Assembly (NCBI RefSeq): GCF_900115265.1
Contig: NZ_FOVU01000004.1
Location: 680,987 to 744,986, forward strand
From: Bradyrhizobium sp. Ghvi
GTDB lineage: Bacteria > Pseudomonadota > Alphaproteobacteria > Rhizobiales > Xanthobacteraceae
Length of the DNA stretch: 64,000 bases
Reading direction: 5' to 3'
Shown: in pieces, positions 34,939 to 41,906 of the stretch
Layout of the letters: each line of letters opens with the position of its first letter
Numbering within the stretch: the stretch's first letter is position 1
Notes under the pieces: model-generated
The model's input: the letters and a program-made list of their open reading frames with translations, nothing else
The model's database searches: none
Told to the model about the DNA's origin: nothing
Translations under genes and position numbers: made by a program

Positions 34939-35754
34939 ATGGCCAAGGTACTGGTCGTGACATCAGGCAAGGGCGGGGTCGGCAAGACCACGACAACCGC
35001 CGCACTGGGAGCCGCGCTGGCGCAACGCGGCGAGAAGGTCGTCGTCGTCGATTTCGACGTCGGCCTGCGCAACCTCGACCTCGTGATGGGTGCCGAACGC
35101 CGCGTGGTTTTCGACCTCATCAACGTGGTGCAGGGCGTCGCGAAACTCCCGCAGGCGCTGATCAAGGACAAGCGCCTGGAGAACCTCTGGCTGTTGCCGG
35201 CCTCGCAAACCCGCGACAAGGACGCTCTGACGGAAGAGGGCGTGGGCAAGGTCATCGCCGACCTGCGCAGCCGGTTCGACTGGGTGATCTGCGACAGCCC
35301 GGCCGGTATCGAGCGCGGCGCCTCGATGGCGATGCGCTTCGCGGATGAAGCCGTGATCGTCACCAACCCGGAAGTCTCCTCGGTACGCGATTCCGACCGA
35401 ATCATCGGTATGCTGGATTCCAAGACCGTGCGGGCCGAGAAGGGCGAGCGCGTCGAGAAGCACATTCTCATCACCCGCTACGATCCCTCGCGCGCCGCGC
35501 GCGGCGAGATGCTGACCATCGACGACATCCTCGAAATCCTCGCAACGCCTTTGCTCGGAATCATTCCCGAGAGCCAGGACGTGCTGAAGGCTTCCAACGT
35601 CGGCACGCCGGTGACGCTGTCGAACGCCGAAGGCGCACCCGCCCGGGCCTATATCGACGCGGCGCGGCGGCTGTGCGGCGACACCGTGCCGATGCAGGTG
35701 CCGACCGAACGCAAGGGCTTCATGGATCGTCTGCTGCGACGGAGGGCTGCATGA
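34939..35754 (+). CDS. minD: Septum site-determining ATPase MinD
   Basis: A 271-aa ParA/MinD ATPase with the deviant Walker A GKGGVGKTT (10-18), DFDVGLRNLDL switch I region, and DSPAGIERGA. The C-terminus FMDRLLRRR is the amphipathic membrane-targeting helix. GGGAGA precedes the ATG. It recruits MinC to the membrane and is released by MinE. Its stop overlaps the minE start. Confidence 0.98.
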   Translation: MAKVLVVTSGKGGVGKTTTTAALGAALAQRGEKVVVVDFDVGLRNLDLVMGAERRVVFDLINVVQGVAKLPQALIKDKRLENLWLLPASQTRDKDALTEEGVGKVIADLRSRFDWVICDSPAGIERGASMAMRFADEAVIVTNPEVSSVRDSDRIIGMLDSKTVRAEKGERVEKHILITRYDPSRAARGEMLTIDDILEILATPLLGIIPESQDVLKASNVGTPVTLSNAEGAPARAYIDAARRLCGDTVPMQVPTERKGFMDRLLRRRAA

Positions 35755-36032
35755 GCATGGGTCTGCTTCGGCTTCTCCGCGGCAACAAAGCCACTGCACC
35801 GGTCGCGCGCGAACGGCTGCAGATCCTGCTGGCCCATGAACGTGGGATGCGCGGCCAGCCCGATCTGCTCGGGGTGCTGCGTGAGGAAATTCTCGCGGTC
35901 GTCTCCAAGCACGTCACGCTGGATCCGACCAAGGTCATCGTCCGGCTCGAACGCGGCGACGAAGTCTCGACCCTGGAGGTCGATATCGAGGTCCCCAACG
36001 ACTTCGAGCGCAAGAAGGCGGCGGTCGCGTAG
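35751..36032 (+). CDS. minE: Cell division topological specificity factor MinE
   Basis: A 93-aa protein with a membrane-binding N-terminus (SMGLLRLLRG), the MinD-activating helix (ARERLQILLAHERG) and the beta-rich topological-specificity domain ending VDIEVPNDFERK. ATG 35751 overlaps the minD stop (ATGA) and has GGAGGG upstream, so translation is coupled. Length fits MinE. Confidence 0.97.
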   Translation: MSMGLLRLLRGNKATAPVARERLQILLAHERGMRGQPDLLGVLREEILAVVSKHVTLDPTKVIVRLERGDEVSTLEVDIEVPNDFERKKAAVA

Positions 36033-36067
36033 GGACGCGGCCGACGAATTTGGTTTGGGGTGGGTGA

Positions 36068-36101
36068 AAGGCGGTTCGCTGGGCATAGCGGGCCGCCTTT
36101 G
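36068..36101 (+). terminator. Hairpin after minE
   Basis: AAGGCGG (36068-36074) pairs with CCGCCTT (36093-36099), 36 bp after the minE stop. The loop is long and the T run is only two bases past the stem, so it is a weak intrinsic terminator. Confidence 0.4.
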
Positions 36102-36203
36102 CGCGTTGACATGAATGCAACGGAACGAGGCCTGGGGTTCAGTCGTTGTGAGACACCCCCGCGCGGGCGATGCGCCGCGGGATCGTCAAACCGGAGAGCG
36201 CCC

Positions 36204-36389
36204 ATGATGTCCGAGGTCCAGGTTCACACTGTCGCCCGGCAGATGCTGGAACAGCATGGTTTCGCTGCAATTGCGAAGGCCGCCGAGCAGGCTCAACTCT
36301 GCGAGGGCCGCGGCGAGGCGGATGAGGCCAAGGAGTGGCGCCACATCGCTGACGCCATGAAGATCATGCGCGGGCCAGCCCATAGCTAA
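36204..36389 (+). CDS. Small conserved-type protein (61 aa)
   Basis: A helical, acidic-to-neutral small protein (VARQMLEQHGFAAIAKAAEQ, then GEADEAKEWRHIADAMKIM). GGAG lies upstream of ATG 36204; the open frame before it is unsupported. Resembles short hypothetical proteins of Bradyrhizobium with a helix-turn-helix-like charge pattern, but no function is known. Confidence 0.65.
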   Translation: MMSEVQVHTVARQMLEQHGFAAIAKAAEQAQLCEGRGEADEAKEWRHIADAMKIMRGPAHS

Positions 36390-36407
36390 GGCGCGCCGGC
36401 GGACGCG

Positions 36408-36659
36408 CTAGCGCTCCTCATGATCGGTTCCCTGAACCGGAGCCCGGTGCTGCGTCTGCGGCTGCGTGCGTTCCCCGGTCTCCTTGCAGGGGAGTTGCTC
36501 CCACGAGCCGTCCGGGCCCTGCTGATAGGCACTGCAGGATGACGACGAGGGGGATTTATCCTCGGCCTTCTGGGCGTTATTATTCCTCGCCATGGCCGGG
36601 GCGGTCAGCACGGCGCTGAGCGCGAGAGCACCGGCGAAAACAAGATGGGCATTCCGCAT
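36408..36659 (-). CDS. Small secreted protein (83 aa)
   Basis: Signal peptide of about 24 residues (AHLVFAGALALSAVLTAPAMA), then a polar mature part with two Cys (SSSSCSAYQQ and QLPCKETG), probably a disulfide. GGAG precedes ATG 36659. An inverted repeat GTGAC/GTCAC at 36699-36716 lies about 40 bp upstream and may be regulatory. Function unknown. Confidence 0.7.
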   Translation of the reverse strand: MRNAHLVFAGALALSAVLTAPAMARNNNAQKAEDKSPSSSSCSAYQQGPDGSWEQLPCKETGERTQPQTQHRAPVQGTDHEER

Positions 36660-36759
36660 GGGGTTCTCCTTCAAAGAGGCCGCATGCTGGCGAGGATTGT
36701 GACGAATATTGGTCACGGCGAGGGTCCCGACGCGGCAGCCTTAATGTCCGGAAAACCGG

Positions 36760-37152
36760 TTAGCCGCCCTTGCTGCGGATGAGGCCAGCGAGACTGGTCT
36801 TCTGCTTTTCGCACCAATTGCTCATGCCGAGTCGGCGCTGGTCGAGATCGGTCATCTGGGTCGCGACCGCGACCTCAGCCATGACGTCGTCGGCCTGCTT
36901 CTCGCCCATCTTGCCGCCGGTGTGCATCCAGGCAATCGCCTTGCGCACCTGCTCGGTCGTGCCGTCGGGAAGCTGCATCTGCTGCGCCCTCTGGACCAGA
37001 TCCTGATAGGCGACGTCCGTGTTCGGGCATTGGACCTTGGCGGCAAAGGCTTGCAAGACGATCGTCACATAGGTCGAGCGTGTGTGGTCGTCAGCCGCTT
37101 GGGCGGGAGCTGCGATCAGCAACAGGCCTGCCATCAGAAAGGGGTAGCGCAT
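36760..37152 (-). CDS. Secreted protein with paired cysteines (130 aa)
   Basis: An exported protein: signal peptide RYPFLMAGLLLIAAPAQA, then a helical mature chain with Cys in VQCPNTD and SNWCEKQ. GAGGAGG precedes ATG 37152. Function is not recognised; a helical periplasmic chaperone-like or binding role is possible but unsupported. Confidence 0.75.
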   Translation of the reverse strand: MRYPFLMAGLLLIAAPAQAADDHTRSTYVTIVLQAFAAKVQCPNTDVAYQDLVQRAQQMQLPDGTTEQVRKAIAWMHTGGKMGEKQADDVMAEVAVATQMTDLDQRRLGMSNWCEKQKTSLAGLIRSKGG

Positions 37153-37280
37153 CCTTGGGTCCTCCTCGATTTTTTGGAAGGCTAGCGTCCGGCAGGCCGC
37201 TCTGCAATGGTTGCCGGGCGCGGATTGTCGCCCGTTCTTAGGGCGCGCCAAGTTGAGCCGCGACTGGTCGGGAGGGCGAC

Positions 37281-38075
37281 ATGAGCCTGTTCAGCATGCC
37301 ATTCGATCCCGCGCGCGACAGGGCGCTCGTCACCGGTGCCGGCAATGGCATCGGCCGCGCCATCGCGCTGGGCCTGGTCGGGGAGGGCGTTCGGACCCTG
37401 TTTGCCGATGTGAGTGCCGAGCGGGTCGGGGCGGCCGTCGCGGCGAGCAAGACGCCTGACTTGGCGCTGCCCTGGGTCGGCGATCTCGCCGGGCTCGATG
37501 GCTGCGACGAATTGCTTGCGGCCGCCAATGCCGAGCTGGGCGAGGTCACGCATTTCGTGCACAGCGCCTCTCCACCGCGGCGCGAGGCCGATCACGCGCT
37601 CGCGGTCGATCGCAAGACTTGGCAGGAGATGCATGCCGTCAATCTCGATGCCGGCTTTCATCTGGCGCGCGAGATCGCAAAGCGCCTGATCGCGGCGAAG
37701 CGATCAGGCTCGTTCCTGTTTCTCACCTCGCTGCATGCGGGCACGCCGCGCAATCTGCCGCATTATTCGACGGCCAAGGCCGGGATGGCGATGCTGGTGA
37801 AGGAGCTCGCCAAGACCTTCGGTCGTCACGGCATCCGCGTCAATGCGCTGGTGCCGGGTGCAATTGCGGCCGGCGGTTTCATAGCGGATGCTTCGCTGGC
37901 GAGACACATTCCGCTCGGACGTCTCGGCGAGGCAAACGACCTCGTGCCTGTCGCGCTGACCGTGCTGTCGAACAAGCTCTCAGGTTACGTCACGGGCGCG
38001 GCCTTCGTCGTCGACGGCGGATTGTCGCTGACGAACTGGTTCGAAGCCCCGGCGCTTGAAGAATCGCTGGACTAG
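37281..38075 (+). CDS. SDR-family oxidoreductase
   Basis: A 264-aa classic short-chain dehydrogenase: cofactor loop TGAGNGIG at 18-25, catalytic Ser150 in FLTSLHAG, Tyr162 and Lys166 in YSTAK, and a C-terminal GxVVDGGLSLTNW. An ADVS acidic turn after the second strand suggests NAD(H). GGGAGGG precedes ATG 37281. It overlaps the minus-strand gene 38072 by four bases. Substrate unknown. Confidence 0.9.
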   Translation: MSLFSMPFDPARDRALVTGAGNGIGRAIALGLVGEGVRTLFADVSAERVGAAVAASKTPDLALPWVGDLAGLDGCDELLAAANAELGEVTHFVHSASPPRREADHALAVDRKTWQEMHAVNLDAGFHLAREIAKRLIAAKRSGSFLFLTSLHAGTPRNLPHYSTAKAGMAMLVKELAKTFGRHGIRVNALVPGAIAAGGFIADASLARHIPLGRLGEANDLVPVALTVLSNKLSGYVTGAAFVVDGGLSLTNWFEAPALEESLD

Positions 38076-38302
38076 CGCTGCCAGGCCGGCACGGGATCGA
38101 GCGGCGTCCGATAGACCTCGTTGCAGTCGCGATCGGTGACGCGCACGGCGCAACCTTTCCGCTGCAACTCAGGTTTCACCTGCGACAGCTCGCTGGCCAA
38201 TTGGACGGCGCGATCGGAGGCCACCTCGATATCCTCGAGGATGATTCCGCCCTGGTTCTTGAACTCTTCACCAACCACGAGATCGAAGGAGTAATAAGGC
38301 AT
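38072..38302 (-). CDS. DUF6894-like small protein (76 aa)
   Basis: Starts MPYYSFDLVVGEEFKNQGGI, with a D-plus-G pattern, then an Ala-rich helix (SDRAVQLASELSQV) and a closing strand with REVT-like RVTDRDCNEVYR. This matches the small DUF6894 proteins seen many times in Bradyrhizobium. GGGGGAA precedes ATG 38302. The family assignment is from pattern memory. Confidence 0.7.
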   Translation of the reverse strand: MPYYSFDLVVGEEFKNQGGIILEDIEVASDRAVQLASELSQVKPELQRKGCAVRVTDRDCNEVYRTPLDPVPAWQR

Positions 38303-38463
38303 CCGATTTCCCCCGGTGTGACGACCCAAAGTCTCGAACGAAGCCTTCAATGGAAGCCTTCAAGACATGATGCATCGTACCACTGAGTCGATCTCTATCC
38401 GATGAACGGACCGCGCAATCTCTGTGCTTATGGCGCAGAAATGATGTGCAGCCGAAATATGCT

Positions 38464-38479
38464 TTAAGATTTAATTAAA
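38464..38479 (+). promoter_or_regulatory. CtrA-type box in a long intergenic region
   Basis: TTAA (38464-38467), seven bases, TTAAAC (38475-38480) matches the CtrA consensus except for one base after the second half. It lies in the only strongly AT-rich spot of the 367-bp gap between 38302 and 38670, just upstream of two strong hairpins. Confidence 0.5.
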
Positions 38480-38489
38480 CATATCGGCC

Positions 38490-38587
38490 TGATGATAAGG
38501 CATGGAATTGCAGCAGAACCGGGCTCCGGGAACCGGCAGCTGCAAGAGAAGGCCGGCGGCATAGATCCCGACGGCCTTTTCTCTTTG
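38490..38587 (+). ncRNA. Candidate small RNA with terminator
   Basis: Two consecutive strong hairpins follow the CtrA box. Hairpin 1 has TTGCAGC (38508-38514) paired with GCTGCAA (38539-38545) and an inner CCGG/CCGG step. Hairpin 2 (38544-38586) pairs AAGAGAAGGCCG with CGGCCTTTTCTCTT and ends in a T-rich tail, terminator-like. No ORF fits. The 5' end is a guess. Confidence 0.45.
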
Positions 38588-38669
38588 CGCTGATTGCGCA
38601 TCACCGTAGTTGCACGGACTCAACGGAACACATCGAGTCGGACAGCCTGCGTTCTCGCTTGATGCACCT

Positions 38670-39722
38670 CTAGTGCACAGGCATCGGCGGACGCACGACA
38701 GGTCCATCATCGTCGGCAACAGTTTGCGTCGTCGCAACCGGTGGCGCTGGCGGCGGGACCGCAGTGGCTTGCGAAGGTGGCGGCGGAGGTGCGAGCGGCG
38801 GCGGCGAATAGGCCGGCATGTAGGTGTGCGACGCGACCGGCTTCGGTTTGCGAACCGGCGGCATCGGCGCCGGAGCGCGCGGCGACAGCGCAGACGCGCG
38901 CGCAGGCGGATTGACCGGTGGTCGCGCCTCAGCGACCGGCCTTGGCGCCGGCTGCTTTGCCATCTCGCGGATCATCTGCTCCTGACCGGCCTTCAACTCG
39001 GCAATGTTCGTCTTGAGCTGCTCGATCTGCTGCGCCATGGCGGCGATGTCGCGCGTCATCGATTCCACCGCAGGCGCGGCGTCGGTTTGTGTTGCTGTCG
39101 GTGCGGCAGGCGCTGCGGCAACCGGCGCTGCGGCAACCGGCGCTGCGGGCGGCGTTGTGGTTTGAGGCGTTGCAGTTTGATCGGCGGTCTGATCCTCCGC
39201 TGCAGGCGGCGTGACCTGCGCGGCTGCGACCGGCGCTCTCTGTGACGTGGAAGGCAGCAGCGAGGCCAGGACCGGTGTCCATTCGGCGAACATCTGCTTC
39301 GCCGTGTCGCCGTGCTTCTCCCACGCAATCGTGGCGGCGGCGCTGCCGCCCGCAAACAGGAAGGTGACGAAAGCGCCACGCAGCCACTTGCCGGCGGCCG
39401 ATCGCTTGGGTCGGCTGCGGTTATCGCTCGCGGTCACGCGCACTGCGGTGTCGACCGAGGGCGCGGCTGATTGCGGCTCTGCGACCGGACTTAACTTCGG
39501 CTCGGAATGAGTTCTCGGCTCCGGTGCAAATTTGGGCTCCGGTGCGAATTTCGGCTCCGGCCGCGCCGTGAACTCCGGGGCAAGCGTTGGCGCCTCGCTG
39601 CTTGCGCGCGAAGCCCTGATCACCTCGGGCGAAATCTGGATAGCGTCGTGCGGGTCGTTGTCCTTGACCGTGTCCTTCACGATCTCATCGACGATTTGCC
39701 GGCTGTTCAACGTCGCGAGCAT
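38670..39722 (-). CDS. Proline-rich membrane-anchored coiled-coil protein (350 aa)
   Basis: An N-terminal cytoplasmic part with repeated FAPEPK/FAPEPR motifs, one membrane segment (GAFVTFLFAGGSAAATIAW, near residue 113-131), an Ala/Thr/Pro-rich linker, a coiled coil (DIAAMAQQIEQLKTNIAELK) and a very Pro-rich tail. GGGGAG precedes ATG 39722. The gene at 56255 has the same architecture and similar coiled-coil sequence, so both are paralogs. Function unknown; it may bridge membrane and cell wall. Confidence 0.8.
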   Translation of the reverse strand: MLATLNSRQIVDEIVKDTVKDNDPHDAIQISPEVIRASRASSEAPTLAPEFTARPEPKFAPEPKFAPEPRTHSEPKLSPVAEPQSAAPSVDTAVRVTASDNRSRPKRSAAGKWLRGAFVTFLFAGGSAAATIAWEKHGDTAKQMFAEWTPVLASLLPSTSQRAPVAAAQVTPPAAEDQTADQTATPQTTTPPAAPVAAAPVAAAPAAPTATQTDAAPAVESMTRDIAAMAQQIEQLKTNIAELKAGQEQMIREMAKQPAPRPVAEARPPVNPPARASALSPRAPAPMPPVRKPKPVASHTYMPAYSPPPLAPPPPPSQATAVPPPAPPVATTQTVADDDGPVVRPPMPVH

Positions 39723-40003
39723 CGCAGCTCCCCTGAAGCGTTGGTCGTTCGCATTGGCGCGAGTCGATCGATTGAATGGCCCATCCAAGTCTGGTGCGGT
39801 TGGCCGATGGCGCACGAGTCCAGCCGGGTTTGACCAAAGCAAGGCGAGGCGATGGAGAGACTGCGACCGTCTTGGCCAGATGTGGTGATGGAACCGGATC
39901 GGCCGAACACGGGCACGTGTTCCGCGCTGCCTTGTTTTCAGCACGATTTGGGCAGCATCTCGCGGTGCTGGGAGCGCTGCTATCCGCTATCGGGGGGCCG
40001 GTG

Positions 40004-40660
40004 GTGCCAAGAGTTTCATTCGCACTTTTTGTTGTTGCCGCCTCGCTGACGCTCGGCGGTTGCATGCAGGCGACATTGTCGCCGTCGACCGACGCGAGCA
40101 TGACGCCGCGCGATCGCCAGTTGCTCGCGCATGTGCCTTACGCCCAGGCGAATGTGCCTGAGCAATACCTCCGTCATATCGTGGACTATCCGCGCAAGGA
40201 GCTGCCGGGCACGATTCTGGTCGATACTGACGCGCGCTATCTCTATTACGTGCTGCCCGAGGGCAAGGCGATCCGCTACGGCGTTGCGGTCGGCGAGGAG
40301 GCGATGGCCTTTTCGGGCGTCGCGCGCGTCGGCCGCATGGCGGAATGGCCGGATTGGGTGCCGACCGCCGAAATCCAGGCGCGGCTCGGGCCCTATCCGG
40401 CGCGCGTGCCCGGTGGACCCGCCAATCCGCTGGGGGCACGCGGCATCTATCTCTATGTCGGTGACAAGGACACGCTCTACCGCATCCACGGCACCAACCA
40501 GCCGGAATATATCGGCCAGGCGATCTCGTCGGGTTGCATCAGGATGCGCAATGAGGACGTCATCGATCTGTTCGACCGGGTGAAGCTCAACGCCACCGTC
40601 GTGGTCCTGCCGCCTGGGCAGAGCGCGCAAGTCGAGGCGGGACCGAGCTGGCGCGGGTGA
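40004..40660 (+). CDS. L,D-transpeptidase lipoprotein
   Basis: A 218-aa YkuD-type enzyme that cross-links or anchors proteins to peptidoglycan. It has a lipobox LGGC (Cys20), so it is membrane-tethered. The catalytic motif is intact: His162 in YRIHGTN and Cys178 in ISSGCIRM, with the ITL GARGIYLY strand before. GTG 40004 gives a proper lipoprotein signal; a second GTG precedes it, and the longer frame reaches the divergent gene. It is divergent from the membrane protein at 38670. Confidence 0.9.
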   Translation: MPRVSFALFVVAASLTLGGCMQATLSPSTDASMTPRDRQLLAHVPYAQANVPEQYLRHIVDYPRKELPGTILVDTDARYLYYVLPEGKAIRYGVAVGEEAMAFSGVARVGRMAEWPDWVPTAEIQARLGPYPARVPGGPANPLGARGIYLYVGDKDTLYRIHGTNQPEYIGQAISSGCIRMRNEDVIDLFDRVKLNATVVVLPPGQSAQVEAGPSWRG

Positions 40661-40763
40661 AGCCCTCGGCGGGCGCTGAAGCTCGTGTTTGCCTCGGCCA
40701 ACCCGCAGCCCAAGCCAAGCTCACGGGTCCATCGGGTGCTGACAGACGCGCGCCGTTCTCGCC

Positions 40764-41195
40764 TTAGTTTTCAGGCCGCGCGACGCGCCATTGCAGGGTC
40801 GTGGCGTTGCCGTTGGCATCGCCCGGCGCCTTGTCGGCCGGTGAGGTGTAGAGCGGCCGATAGCGGTACGCCCACATCTTGCTGCCGTCGTTGCGGCTGA
40901 TCACGGTGAAGTCGCCAACGGCCTTGGCATCGGCGGTCGCGGCCAGCGGGACCCAGCTTTCGGTGCATTTGCCGTTGCAATTCGAGCTCTTGCCGTTGGT
41001 GTCGCGCTCGTAAGTGTAGAGCGTCATGCCCTTGAGATCGACCAGCTTGGGACCTTGCTTGGTCAGGACCACCTTCGCCGGTGCGGTCGTCGCCTCGGGC
41101 TTGGGTGGAGGAGGGGCGTCGCCGCCGTGGCCGTTGGCGAGGACAGGAACGGTCGAGAGCGCGATGGCCGCGACCGCGATGGTGAACCTGAACAT
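40764..41195 (-). CDS. Secreted repeat lipoprotein-like protein (COG4315 type)
   Basis: A 143-aa exported protein with a signal peptide (RFTIAVAAIALSTVPVLA) and the secreted-repeat pattern: DLKGMTLYTYERDTNG, then CNGKCTESWVPL, and DGSKMWAYRYRPLYTS, followed by a DANG motif. Such proteins are periplasmic or surface-located with unknown role. A full CtrA box lies just upstream (41217-41233). Confidence 0.82.
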   Translation of the reverse strand: MFRFTIAVAAIALSTVPVLANGHGGDAPPPPKPEATTAPAKVVLTKQGPKLVDLKGMTLYTYERDTNGKSSNCNGKCTESWVPLAATADAKAVGDFTVISRNDGSKMWAYRYRPLYTSPADKAPGDANGNATTLQWRVARPEN

Positions 41196-41216
41196 TCGAA
41201 ACTCCCGACCGGCAAT

Positions 41217-41233
41217 GTTAACGGCGCGTTAAG
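41217..41233 (-). promoter_or_regulatory. CtrA box upstream of the secreted-repeat gene
   Basis: On the minus strand TTAA, seven bases, TTAAC is an exact match to the CtrA consensus, about 22 bp upstream of the start at 41195. Confidence 0.5.
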
Positions 41234-41337
41234 CGCAGAATGTTGCCGACCGTACCAGTCGAAAGTTAGTTCCAGGTTTCGCAGGTCTACGACAAAACAC
41301 CGTAGAAATATGGAGTCTGGCTTGTTGAGGGGGCGCT

Positions 41338-41802
41338 CTAAGCCTCCGTCTGGCGCAGCGGGGCGCGGCTGAGCTCATTGCCGGCCGCGATGGCTTTGCG
41401 GAGCAGCCGCATCAATTCCTCGCCCTCCCTGGCATTGAGGCCTCGCAGCATGATGCGCTGGGCGGACTCGACCGCCGGCGTGATCTTGCGCAGCGTGCGG
41501 CGGCCCTCGTCGGTGATCTCGAGCTCTCGGGCGCGCCGGTCGCGCGGACTGGCACGGCGCTCGATGAGACCCTTCTGCACCAGACGATCGATCACGCCGG
41601 TGATGGTGGTGCGGTCATAGGCGATCAGGCCTGCAAGCGTCACCTGGTCGAGCCCCGGATTGGCCTTGATGGTCGCAAGCGCTGCGTATTGCACCGGGGT
41701 GAGATCAAAGCCGGCTTCGCCGACCTCGGCCAGAAACACGGCGACTGCGATCTGCTGGAAGCGCCGCGCCAGATGGCCGGGCATGTCGTTGTTGTCTTTC
41801 AC
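41338..41802 (-). CDS. MarR-family regulator
   Basis: A 154-aa winged-helix repressor: TPVQYAALATIKANPGLDQVTLAGLIAYDRTTITGVIDRLVQKGLIERRASPRD region carries the DNA-binding helix and wing, with helices on both sides. GTG 41802 with AGGAG upstream is the start; the longer frame would run into the operator. It is divergent from the flavin monooxygenase gene with a perfect palindrome between them, so it probably senses an aromatic substrate of that enzyme. Confidence 0.9.
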   Translation of the reverse strand: MKDNNDMPGHLARRFQQIAVAVFLAEVGEAGFDLTPVQYAALATIKANPGLDQVTLAGLIAYDRTTITGVIDRLVQKGLIERRASPRDRRARELEITDEGRRTLRKITPAVESAQRIMLRGLNAREGEELMRLLRKAIAAGNELSRAPLRQTEA

Positions 41803-41845
41803 CGAATTCTCCTTGGCGATGGGGACGGTGGCCTGATTATTGACA

Positions 41846-41868
41846 AGTATGCTGATAGTCAGCATACT
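41846..41868. promoter_or_regulatory. MarR operator between marR and the monooxygenase gene
   Basis: AGTATGCTGA (41846-41855) and TCAGCATACT (41859-41868) are perfect 10-bp arms around TAG, exactly in the divergent promoter region. Confidence 0.75.
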
Positions 41869-41906
41869 GAGCAATATCAGACAAGGCGTCAACGGGAGAG
41901 GTGCTC

